Below are positions 46,952 through 58,336 of a stretch of DNA of 64,000 nucleotides, piece after piece (position 1 is the stretch's first letter; every line of letters starts with the position of its first letter). The position numbers and the translations under genes are program-made. Source of the DNA: Neckera pumila (lineage: Eukaryota; Streptophyta; Bryopsida; Hypnales; Neckeraceae); the NCBI GenBank assembly GCA_963969595.1, contig OZ018411.1, positions 22,566,545 through 22,630,544 of the forward strand, written 5' to 3'. The notes beneath the pieces were generated by a model, which saw nothing but the letters and a program-made list of their open reading frames with translations, had not been told where the DNA came from and searched no databases.

Positions 46952-47139
46952 CAACGGGATATATCCCGCTGAAAAGATGATTGCATTCAAGTCCTACAGC
47001 GAAACATATGAAGAGGTATTCAAATGAGAGAACCATCCAAATGAAGTATCCATGGAATACTGTGTCCTGGAGATGTCCAGCAGAGGGAAAAAACTTAGTG
47101 AAGGCCCTATACAGAAGTTCAACGGGATATATCCCGTTG
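46952..47139. repeat. two internal palindromic motif copies
   Basis: CAACGGGATATATCCCGCTG at 46952-46971 and CAACGGGATATATCCCGTTG at 47120-47139. The second is a perfect 20-bp palindrome and the likely symmetric consensus of the whole family. Both lie in the probable intron of the DUF7869-type gene, 168 bases apart. Confidence 0.85.
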
Positions 47140-48482
47140 ATGTAGCAGTTCGACAAATCCATCAATAATCAAAAACAACAGAAGGACAGTTCATGGAACT
47201 ACCTCATTAGCATCAGCATGAACGCGCTTCCTGTTGTTCCCAGTAGGCAGGAACTTAAGCATGTCCACTCTCCCATTTCCAATGCACCGCATTTGGTGCG
47301 GCATCTGGTCAACAGTGTTGTCGATGATCGCTTTCATTGTACCAGTGACTTGCACCGTTCGAAGTCGAGGCCGCTTAACCCCTTTGTTTCCGTGTGTAGA
47401 TGAAGGATGCCTTCCTTATACTTGTCAATGTAATTGTGATAGGTCGACTTCGATATTCCATGAATAATGTACCACGCTGTGGCACAGACTTCCACTTCTT
47501 CCAGCGTAATGTACTTCCGCTTCCGTGTCCACTCCACAGTATGCAATTGTCCACTAACTGCAATTCCATACTCTCGATGCTCTTCAAATGGTTTCGAGAA
47601 GTATCTCTGCCTAACCTTCAGCAATTTCTCACGCAGAAATAGTTGGCAGCAATGACTATCGCAGCAATTCTGCGAGCTTATCTTCTGAATTTTGAAGTCC
47701 GTCGTCTTCCGCTTGAACTGTGTCTCCTTTTCACTGAGGGAGGGTTGACGAACTATGAAACGATAGGGCGCCTTCTGTCTTCCATCCAAATAGGCTAGGG
47801 AATCTGGTACATCAGGGAAGGTGAAGAAGTGGTCGACTATATCCTTTAAGCACCGACCACTAGGGAACCAGCAATTGGAAAGGGGCCACCGAGCATGGGT
47901 CATAATCGTGTCTGGGTTACCCACGAAAACGTCAAGGACTGTTACACCTACGTAGCCTTCACCGAGGGTAGAACTCTGGAAATAATCATCCACTCTCCAG
48001 CAAGTAATTTGACCTGACGATTGAAGAACACCAAAGGAATCTAGTTGATGCACCTCTAGGCCGATCCAATCTTCCCAAGGAATGAATGGGCTTCCATCTA
48101 CATGCGGATCCGCAATGACCTTCACCACGTCGGCTGCCCTCTACAACATGGTTCTGTTTTGAACTTTCCCCAGCATATTCAGACCTCTCTAACAGGGAGA
48201 GACCCTAATATGTTGAGCTTCTGGGACGACCAATGAAGGCCTTACGAGAACGAATACCCACGGCTCGACCGAGATCGGCACACCCAGCCACTCGCCGTGA
48301 GGACGGGCCTCTACAACAGAACCCACTCCAACTTCTCCAAAATCCGGTAGGGAAAGCCTCACTATGTCACCATCGCTTAGTAGAGCAGTCCTTGCAGTCG
48401 ATTCTTGAGAATCAGCGTCCCCATCTGATTTGCCAAAATATGGAGTGATGGCATCATAAAATGAATCAGAGTACAAATCCAT

Positions 48483-49748
48483 TGTCTCTGACGCACTGAA
48501 TCCAGGAACCTTATAGTGGCAAAAACGTAATGAAGAGTGAACCTGGAGACGGAAATTCTAGAATATCAGTCCACATTGTAATTATGACTGGACTTCAATA
48601 GGGAAAGGACATACGTTGATTTATCCCTTGACCTAGTTATATGTGAAGTTTGCGCCTTTGGCCGAGGTGGAGTGGGATTGCACTATTGCGTTACAAAAAG
48701 AAGAATGAATTAGAATACAAATGGAATATTATCATTAGGAAAAATAGCAGGCCTCTGTAGGGCCGCTTGCCTTTGATCGAAAGGGGGGAAGTTGAGCGCC
48801 TGGGCAGTTGGCTAAAATTAGGCGCGCATCAAGAACGGCTGTGATCACTGTTGAGGTTCAAAATCAAGTGGCTGATATTGGAAGTTTCAGTACGGGCTAC
48901 TGGAGGCAATGATTTCGAGTCCCAATCATCTCTTCCGTTTTGGCGGGAATCATTTTTCGGCAGGAGTTCCGTCTTTCACAGCTCCACGGTGTCAATGTTG
49001 GTCACTTTACAATCCTGAGTTCGTCTCTGAGAATCAGAACTTTTCCAGCCTTCCTCCTGATTTTTTGGCTTTGAACCTTATTGCAGAGAATAAGTCCTTT
49101 TTAGCATCCATTCTGCTGAAACCTTTTCTCCATAACTCCGTTTCATTATTCTTTCAAGAACAGGTCATTAAAATAGTCCTTTCAGAATCCTCCGCCCTTC
49201 CGTCCTTCAAGGCATTTGCAAGTAAGTACACTTTTTATGACAACCTCTCTTTCATATTTTCGATTTCCATGAATTGTAAGTATTGTGAAATTAATGTCAA
49301 GAGCTTTAGTGCTAAACCTATACTCAAGTCTTGAGTGCCTGCTGATGGATTTAATGGAAAAATATGTGCCGAGTATTAATGTGTGAAATGCTTCATTGCC
49401 TACTGGATTATTTCATAAGTTTCTTATAAATCATGTTTCATTCTTCTTCGTTGTGGTTTCTGCACATCAGCTTAACTTGTGACTAATTACGTGACATTGC
49501 AATTAACAGAGAGTGAGGGCATGCAGGCCGTGATTGATAGTCTCAGAAATTATTTCATGTTAAGTTGCCGCAATGGGTGGAGGAGAAATTGACGCATTTA
49601 TTGTAGATGCAAGCGGATTGATGCATGGGAATGAGTGTGCCATTCAACGATCTGTTTGAAAAAGAACTTGCTAGCAAGAACTTACTTAGGAAGTCAGGAA
49701 GTTAGATAGTCAAGAAGTCAGTGTCATTTTTGCTTCAACTGTCGATCA
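48483..49748. other. divergent intergenic region between two element genes
   Basis: The gap between the minus-strand DUF7869-type start (48482) and the plus-strand gene at 49749. A plus-strand frame at 48909-49334 (MISSPNHLFRFGGNHF...) is open for 141 codons but has no recognised domain and ordinary-looking composition. It could be a 5' exon of the downstream gene. No TATA box is convincing. Confidence 0.4.
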
Positions 49749-52700
49749 ATGATGGCAAATCCGGGTTACAAAATTAGTGCGACAATTAATGCAAACTATG
49801 CTCCGCTTGTTTCTAGGAATCGTGCAATCCATGATCAAACACCAAAGTCCGATTTTCCTCAAAGAAGAGAATCGGGTGCATCAAACATCGATCTTTGGGT
49901 CGATGGTTTGTTGTATCCACATAATCCAATCGATAACAAACGCCCACAGTTTCGGTCAGTAAGTCAGTTACTTGAATTTGTTGCCGAAGGAAAGAATGGT
50001 TTGCTAGGGTATATTGAAAGGTTGTGCAGTAGGGATAGCCAAACCGACTTTGCATTGAACTAGGCTCAAAGGGAGATTTCCATGTTGCGGGAGGGTATGC
50101 AACAGTTCATAAGTGTGTGCGAGGAAAGGGATCGATTGCTTATGTTCACAAGATTAGAAGCTTCCGCAAGAGAGAGAATTGCAGAAGAAAATCGCACCCT
50201 GATTTCGTGTAGCAAGAGGTTAAAAAGCGAATTCTTAGATCTCCAACTTGAATTCAAAAGAATGCAAGCATCCTATGACGAACGCTTGAGTTGCACACGT
50301 GCTACAATTGAAGAAAATTGTGAGGCAAGTTTGCAAACGGAGATTGACTTTTGGGTATACACTGAAACTCAGAAAGAAGCATATGAGAAGAGATTCAGTG
50401 AGTTATCATCAGAATTAAAGAAGACAAAAGCAACCTTGAGGCGAAGGGAGAGTCGGCTAGGAAAGCTAATTAAAACTCCATATGGTTACTGTAGCAATAT
50501 AAGACCACGAAAGGATGTCTGCGATTTAGCGCCCGGTGGAGGTCAGGCAAAGCGAGCGGTGCGATTAGCAAGGTCCGTACTGGTCCCGAAAACAATAGCT
50601 GAGATCCAAACCCGGAATGCTGAAAACGGTACAAGGGAACGTCTTTGTGGCGACCAAAAAACTCAGGAAGGTACTGGAAAAGTGCTTGCATCAATGCTAT
50701 CAAGGGAAGAAGTCATTGCCATGTGCGAATCTTCAAAATTGTCTTCAGTTGGGATTCGAGTGGCTAACCATTACCTGGACCGAATTGGCAACAGTGTGGG
50801 ACCTAATGACATTTTGGAAACCTGTGATCGAAATGGTATAACTCATGCTGGATATGGGGCAATCTACAAAAGGTTCAAAGGTGCAATCAAGAAAGTTGGG
50901 AAGGGCCTTCGGATTGGCTGTTTGCCAAATCCACATAGTGTGTCAATTGCCAGGAAAATGCTAAATCTAAAATTACGAGAGTACGTTGGAGACTATTACT
51001 CGATCAACAGTACACTAGAGGTGCCAGCTGCAGCCAAGTCAAAAACGAAGGACCCTATAAAGGTCAAGTTGAACGAGAATAATTCTTTATTTGTCGATGT
51101 TGAACAAGTCCAGAGGACTATGGTGGAGTTGTACAACGTTACCCATGAAGGTAAGCTTTGAACCTATACTCTGTCAATTTTCTTTTTACTTTTCTTTTGT
51201 TCAATTCTGCATCTGCTCAACATGCAATGTCAAGAGTCTCTGTAACGATGGCTGTTAGAGTCTCCGTATGAGTGGGAATTTGGGTGGAAATTGGGGAATA
51301 AGTTGCGGCATGGTGGAATGGAGTAACTAATCTTAGTGAGACCTGTAGAATAGGGTGTCTTGACTTGCAGTCTTTAAGTTAAGTTATCATTGAACGAAGC
51401 CTTTTGAGGATTGAATTTGGAGTCATTGACAAGGTGCACATGTCCTCATGTTTATAGACAAGCTTAAGTTAACTTGTAAACCATGATATACGGTAATGTG
51501 TGGAGTTTGGACCTTTTGTTGCAGATAATTTAGATTTGCAAGTTTTACACAGATAGAGGTGTATCATAATTATATTGGGCATGTAGCGTTTTGTTAATTG
51601 GTATAGTGTTTCAATTGTACTCAGAATGGAGCAATAGCCGACCGACTGATTCAGAAGAATTCTGCATTTGAAAATTGTCTGTTCTGATAAAGAGAACTGA
51701 AATAACCATCGAAGCTCTGAGAGAGAATTAATAAACCTCTGTTCTGCAATAGTGAAGACAAATGGATCTTCCAAAGTTACTTGCCTTTTCCAGATACTCT
51801 TCTTTTTCTGATTCAATGGTATTATCCGCTCAGGGCTTCCCAATTCCTGATTGGTTGTGAAGCCCCGCTCCTCAGGGGGGATTTTTAGAGTCGTAGCCTT
51901 CCCCATTTGAGGTCTTTGCTTCTTTAGTTAATCAACACAGTAAATGTAGAGAAACTAAAAAACTATCGTTAGGAAAACAAGAAATGTTTAAAACAAGTTC
52001 TTTTTTTAATAAAATTCTGGGTAAGTAATTTGCTATTTTCATGAGATTTAAGTCATCCAACCTCAATAAATACACTTAGATTGCATTCTAAGAAAGCGTG
52101 CACATTACATACTAGACACAGTTGTTTCCAGCCGGGGTGAACTGATTGCAAATATGAATTCAAAATTTGCAAATTTATCATGGACAGCAAATAGTTTTCG
52201 TATCTCCTTTGGGGACAAACGAGGGGTGTCAGTTCCCCCGGCCCTGTTTCTAGTTGCTTCTATCTGCACTGTCAGTCTGCTGCTTTCATATTGACTCAGA
52301 TGAACTCTAACTTTCCTCGTTATTTTTTATCTCATAATTAGAGCTGGCACTGAAGGCAAGCATTCCGTGTGGTTTTGAGAAAGGATGTACCTGTCAAAAT
52401 TTACAGTTTAGACTAATTTTTTGAACTGTTCTCTTAGTATTATGCTAGTTTTTATTTTGCTCATTTGGTACCGGTTATCTGTGTGTACAAAAGGATTTAC
52501 CATTCAGTATGCGGGAAGTCTGGGAACATTCAGAAGGTTCAGTTGCTTCGGCTGAAAGTCTTCATGTTGCGATCATTCTTGCACTTGTCTGTCTTAAGAT
52601 TCTCTAGTTTTTTAGTACTAAAATTTGTTCTTGCCTTTCTTCTTTTTGTAGAACTACAAGGACAACCGTTGATTTTTGTTTTAAAGTTGGACGAAGCGGA

Positions 52701-55011
52701 GATCATATATGGGCAGAAGATGGAGCGAGTCAGCATCACGTTGATGAACCGAGCTTTGAACATGGATATTGATCCAAAGTCGGATGAATATTTCTCAGTT
52801 CAAAGTGAAAGTGAAATCTGGCCAATTGCATCTTTTCAAGTACCTCGGGAAACACATCAGATTCTTAATTAGGTGTTCTCACAAACTAAGATTCCTGCAC
52901 TCATAAAGGCACAAGAAGAAGGTCAATTGTTAGAAGTACCAGATAGAGGATCATTTAAAGTGGAGTGGCATCTTGCAGCCGATATGAAGACACTCAAATG
53001 CATGTTTGGTTTGAGCATGGGTGCCAACAGCTTACATAGCTGTATATATTGCTTACAAGAACGGAAGAAGACAGTGGTAGCAACGGTTGCTCAAGCTATA
53101 TCTTCAATGACAAGCCGGAAGTGCTCATGGCACGATGGTTTGTTTTCCACAAAGGTCGTTGCACAACCACTATTAGGAGCCGCTACATTATCCAGATGGA
53201 AGCCCATTCTCCCAATTCTATTAGATAGAGTACATATATGTACTCTTCATGCCTTTAATAGAATGATTGAAAAGATAGTGCATTTGCATTTCATTCACAT
53301 TTGGACCATTAGGGACCAAGCTTTACAGAAGATTGCTATTGAGGAAATGCAGAGAGTAGTGTCCCTAACAGGAGCACATGGTGGCAATGTCATAATTTTC
53401 AAGGATGAAGAATTATTCGGCAAGACAAACAGTGTGCCAAACAAGCCAAGCTTCAGTGGGGCTCATGCGATGAAATTCTTTGCAAACAATCCTATCGAGA
53501 CACATCCCAAAAGACTGTATATTGACTTGGTGAATGCTGAGAAGAACTTCATGAATAGTGGAAAATCAAAGAGAGAAAAATTAGACATGTGGCATGCATT
53601 GGATACCTTAAGGCCATACTTCTATGGACTTCGTCTTAGCAAGGAACAGTCACCAGCTGACTTCGAGACCAAAGTTGAACAGTGGGGCTACTCCTACATT
53701 CAACGTTATGGAGAGCACCAAGTAACCCACTATATGGTACGTCACTGTAATCACCTTTCAAATTCTCAATTCTGCATTGCAAACTTTAAGCACAATATGT
53801 TGACAGAGAGTTCCGTTAAGTAATGTGTCGAATGGGCAATGGTTGATACAGAGCTCTACAGATCCCAATGGTATCGTACTTAATTTCATGATCGGTGTGA
53901 GATCACTTGTAACTCATTCTGGAATATGTTTCAAATGGGATTTCAATATAAGTTGCTTGTACCTCCGTTGAACCATTGGAATTAAGGTAATGAAATTCTG
54001 TTTCATTTGTGTCAAATAAAACCCCATCGGAGTCAAGGTATCACCAGACCTGTAGGATCAAAGCAGCATTGAATGTGTTTATTTTAGAGCTTCTTTAGAG
54101 TTAGCAAAAAAAATCCACTCTATACACTATGACAAACTTCCGTAGTGTGAACCCTACTAAGGATGGAAATGAAATCTCGATCCACTCACTCATGAAGAAC
54201 TGGAGATCCGCATGACGTGTCTGTTTTCCGAAGTAAATTCCTCGCTGGGAATTCGGGAAGCGGAGTTTCATGTGTTACCTGATTACTATGGAATCTCGAA
54301 AGTTTGGTACTTCACTCTCTTCATCTAGCAGATAGGTGCCAATTTTTCTACAATTTTAACCGATGGGAGTTTGATAACGGTCGTAATGGATTTTTGCCTC
54401 CCACTTTGTTCTGTCAATAGTGTATGTTAGTTTCTGGTGGTGTTCACTCTGTGCACGTCAACGTTGTGCTTCTTGGACCTTTTGAACTTGTCAACTGCCG
54501 ATTCTTTGATTGTGAATAAGTGTACTGTTATCTCTTATTTAAAATTCTTATCTATTTGAGACCTGTATTATCTAGCGCATGTGCTGTCATGGGTTCTAAC
54601 ATGATATTCTTTTCTATTAATTTGCAACATGTTATAGTAAAACACGCACCATATTTTCTCAAGAGATATGGCTCTTTAGCAGTCTGGTCGTGCCAGGGCA
54701 TGGAGAATAGCCATCATGCAGCGAAGACAGCTTATCAAAGGCACACGCAACACTCTGGAGGCAAGGTAAAAAAGAGCCCACTTATCCAAACTTATCAACA
54801 TTGGTATAGAATTATAGCACATTGGTTTAGAAACAAAGACAGTGTAGTGACTGCCACAGATTTGGAAGCCAAGTTGCAAGGTGAATCTGCTATACTTGCA
54901 AGACGTGAGGCTTCACTTAGATCAGCTTCAGCTGCTCATACAGCTCTTTGGAGAGAAAAATGCACTAGAGTGGGAAGCAAATGGATCCCTAATGAAACCG
55001 CTACTAGCTAG
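49749..55011 (+). pseudogene. uncharacterised three-exon D-D-CxxH-E transposase-like gene, decayed
   Basis: Exons 49749-51150, 52652-53736 and 54628-55011 join in phase to 957 codons (MMANPGYKISATINANYA... to TAG 55009). Residues about 105-240 form a coiled-coil stretch (LREGMQQFISVCEERDRLL). Later blocks: LSREEVIAMCESSKLSSVGI; FVLKLDEAEI (Asp481); CIYC zinc-like pair; LLDRVHICTLHAFNRMIEKI (Asp659, then C664-x2-H667); HGGNVIIFKDEELFGK; GYSYIQRYGEHQVTHYM; and GSLAVWSCQGMENSHHAAK (Glu855). Asp-Asp-CxxH-Glu order is the RNase-H-like pattern of hAT/MULE/Kolobok-type transposases (inference). Breaks: TAG at 50061 and 52870, and the exon 3 acceptor reads GCAA instead of GCAG at 54624-54627. Exon 1 donor AAG|GTAAGC and exon 2 donor ATG|GTACGT are intact. 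I know no family name; similar proteins recur in bryophyte-like genomes. Confidence 0.55.
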
Positions 55012-55067
55012 TGCATTTGCTACGTCCAAGATTTCTTTCTTTGATAAATCTATGACCTTGCAACAAG

Positions 55068-57656
55068 TCAAAATACTTTTGGTGGCATAAAGTCAACAGT
55101 AGTAAATTTTTTTTCTTGACATGAATTCACCTTCACGGCAGTATCACCGCTGGAAATCCAAATGTCCATCTCGGTATCTGTACTGACCCCCAATTCAAGT
55201 AAAACCTCTTGTCATATGTCCAAAAATGTCCACAACATCCCAACCTCCACATCTTGTATCTGTTCTTCCATTTCACAGGAAATGGATACCAGGATAATTG
55301 CCTCATATTGGTCAATAGCCTCCCAAGTTGAATTCGCTAACATTTTATGCCGATTATAGACAAATAGAGCATATAAGGTAGACCTCCCTATGTGGTACTT
55401 GCAAATAAGTGAAGCTTTGGGTATCACACACTTGATCACGTCTGCCCCCACTGTAATCTTATAGTCCCATCCTCCATCCATAAGTGACAAGCATAAGTCA
55501 TCAGTCATATGTTTGAACACAAACATTATGGGGGTCCTGTGAACGTCTTTAGCAATCGAGAATAAGTCCACAAAGACACCGATAGGCATAAACCAAGAAA
55601 GTCGAGTTTGTTTGCTACTCAAGTTTGGCTTCATACTGTTCTGAAAATCAAGCCATAGTCTTGCTCGGAATGACTCAAACGTATGCATGTCTGGTAAAGG
55701 CCAATCGGGACTGCCAAACGCTGGAAGTGGAATGGGTTGTGTGTGGCCGAAGGAAGAACTTGGGCTTCGGGGAGTATAAAATGCATTATAAAAGAACACC
55801 GCATCGTTCAAAAGTTCCTTATGCGATCGATCTCCTCGCAGTAGCTCTCCAATCTCTGCGTGAAACACAATGATAACTCCTTGTATAGATTTTGGATTGA
55901 TCCAGTCTTCATATGCTGCTGGGTACAAGTCTGCCAAAAATTATATCATTAGTATCAAATTGACAAGTTTAGCATTGACAAACAAACTATTGGTACCAAC
56001 ATTTTTCAGCCGTGATTGACTATTTTGGAGTGCTAAGCAAGTCACGGAGGTGCCTGCAGCCTGATCACAAGCCAAAACAATATACGAACATTGATTGCGG
56101 ATGATGACTATGGTTGCTACAAATGCAATTTTGCACTCGATCAAATTAAGTTATGCTACTGCCAACTCGTAATTATCATTCAGGTTGAAATTTAAAGCTT
56201 AAAAGTTGCCTCGGTGTGAGTGTCATGTGGAAAACATTGGACTATCATGTGTAAGATTGACTGGATGACCTTTAAATTCCCTCACCAACTTTGATTGCAA
56301 CATCTGGCTTCCCCCTTCAATCCCAATAGCCCTGATATTTGCACAAATTGTGATTTGAACCTTGTACAGGGATCCATCCATTTGTAGCTATAGATGAGAA
56401 GAAGTGAACTGGAATGTTCTCGTAGAAGAAATTAAAGAGTCTTCAAGAACCGGTCAGTGGTAGACTTAGCCTCAGATCCCAATACTCATCATGTCAATCT
56501 CGGATTAGTTTTAATTTGGTTTAATTTAGCTTTGGTTTATGAAGTTGGGCCAGACCTGCTTCTAATTGAATCAAATACCTTAATTGTTGGAGCTAGTGCT
56601 ACTGTACTAAGCTACGTGATCCTTCTGATCTCCTTGTGTTGTATGCTGTCATTTTGACCATAGATTCAAGCAGTTTTCTATCCGCCCTATCTTATATGAA
56701 TTGTTATATATGCAAGTCCGAAAGTCCGTTGGTTCCCCTCCCCAAAATGCATCTGGCTAAACATATTCTTGGCTTAGCTATAGTATCCTATAATTCACTC
56801 TGTTGTATTGGTTATTAATGTTGAATAAGAACATTGACTCTTGAATTTAGCCTTAGCATAATCCATAAAATGTCACGTGTACAATCACGAAATAAGCTTA
56901 CAGGACACTACGTAATGGTGGTTTTGATTCGATCGCTGAAGGATCAGGTACGTCGTTAGAACTGATCAAGCATCTCAATCAAGGGCCAGGTTTAATTTTA
57001 CTAAAATCATTGTTGCATTGCAAGATTCACAGGGGGAATCAGGTTGAGAACCTTGAATGATTCATTGGAATTGACATGAAAATTGTTTAAACCTCAGCAT
57101 ACATTTTCATATAGTTTCTTTCCGAATTATTGTTTACCAATTGTATTAACTAAAGTTGATGAATTGAATCAGAAGAGTCAAGAGAGATTCTAATGTACTG
57201 TATGTACGTGGAGAAAAGCGTTTCTTCACAGACTAATTAGTCGACAAACTCCAAGTTAAAATGTTAGAACATCATCACATATTCCAATCCCACCTGGCTG
57301 CTTAAATCACATGACTTTCACAATGGATTGAAATACGTACAATTGCATGCAGCCGGGATTGTCATCGGTACTGTTGGATTGAGATCGAGTTGCCGCCACA
57401 TATATGCGTGTTGAATCAAGACTTCTAAAATAACGTTTGATGTAGCACTCAATCTGAACTTTACCACTCTTGCCTTATAAGATCCTTCCATACTACAACT
57501 ACCACTATGTTTCTTTGAATCCTTAGCATGCCCACCGTTTCTTCCTGCCGTAAATGTCACCCAGGAATTAATTTCTACCTTTGTAGGTACCCAACTCCCA
57601 TCACTATCTGTTGAATTGTAAAGAAGAACACTTTGAACAGAACTCCGAGGCCTCAT
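55068..57656 (-). pseudogene. two-exon partner gene of unknown function, tail-to-tail with the transposase-like gene
   Basis: The minus-strand exon 57656-57341 (MRPRSSVQSVLLYNSTDSDG... to ACN) ends at donor GTACGT. The next exon, 55930-55068, follows acceptor TTTTGGCAG. The phases match (one base plus two), giving ...ACNYLYPAAYEDWINPKSI. Later blocks: FHAEIGELLRGDRSHKELL; KPNLSSKQTRLSWFMPIG; RTPIMFVFKHMTDDLCLSLM; STLYALFVYNRHKM; VEVGMLWTFLDI. A TGA at 55214-55212 interrupts the frame, which then stays open to TGA 55070-55068, for a 392-aa total. No known domain is recognised; there is no signal peptide or membrane segment. The 3' end lies 56 bases from the end of the 49749-55011 gene, so the two probably travel together as one element's gene pair (inference). 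Confidence 0.5.
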
Positions 57657-58336
57657 ATTGAAACGTGAAACTCACAACAAAAGCTTGGCGGCAAATAATA
57701 TTTTAGAAATAGCCTAAATTAAGTGTAATTGCACACACTCCAGATAAGTATCAACTCACAATCAAATACGCTCAACAGTGAAGAGACAATGTACAGATCA
57801 TGAGCTTTGCCAAACCCCATGTGGAAGATCCAAGTTGCAATTTCCTACAAACGGAAAATCTTAACAGTAGCCTCAAGTGTAATTGCATAAACCGATCAAA
57901 CTTCCTAATATATTCAGTGAGAGCAAGCAAGAGCGACTCAGAGCAGCGACTCAGAGCTCAACACGCGAAAGGAAAGCGGGAAGCCCTAGCTCTGCGCCAC
58001 GTACAAAATTGGCGCCCAAAAACAGGTTGTTCCTTACTAGCTGAGACCCCCTATCCGTTACATGTTGATTGTGCTGGACTACGGTTGCCACATGTACTTG
58101 TCATGATTATTCATTAGGCAGCCCATAAGGCTTGTACATCCTGTAGCCATTACTGGAGGCCCTCTACTGGCCCGCCTTTTTTTCTAATGCTTTCGGAATA
58201 TGGAACTTGAGAACCCAAAGATCGACAAGATCGGAAGGTCACATCACGGAACAATTTTATCTATTGGTTTGATGCAACGGTACATATTACCATGTACAGT
58301 ATCCATTCTTGACCAACTGAGATGTTTTCATGGAAA
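57657..58336. other. right subterminal region of the candidate element
   Basis: Between the start of the minus-strand partner gene and the palindrome array. It includes a GAGCGACTCAGAGCAGCGACTCAGAGC duplication-like stretch (two copies of GCGACTCAGAGC near 57930-57958) and a GC-richer patch with GGCGCCCAAAA. It is probably promoter/subterminal DNA. The 100-codon plus-strand frame is not convincing. Confidence 0.4.

Larger units (their letters stand above)
45472..48482 (-). pseudogene. DUF7869-type element gene with an inverted central segment
   Basis: The N terminus is on the minus strand from ATG 48482 (MDLYSDSFYDAITPYFG). It has TAG at 48191 and 48143, then LREKLLKVRQRYFSKPFEEH and KRKYITLEEVEVCATAW. 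A frameshift near 47400 leads into THGNKGVKRPRLRTVQVTGT and then to AANEVV-like coding at 47203. After a probable intron, minus coding resumes at about 46840-46650 (QATVSRIKKEHFNNVSIKPV, FAKCTKCDELQQ). The core that should follow lies on the PLUS strand at about 45850-46628 (GVFKEIQVGFLLVGHTHKDI, the DUF7869 signature). The C terminus is again on minus at about 45840-45472 (RPGSWILLRPEDPSICVVWQ, with TAG at 45651). Flipping the 45850-46640 segment would restore the gene order. DUF7869 proteins are abundant, transposon-like proteins in plants and algae. Confidence 0.65.

Noticed and set aside
48909..49334. 141-aa plus-strand frame as an independent gene
   Set aside because: No domain and no conserved-looking motif; it may at most be a leader exon of the downstream element gene.
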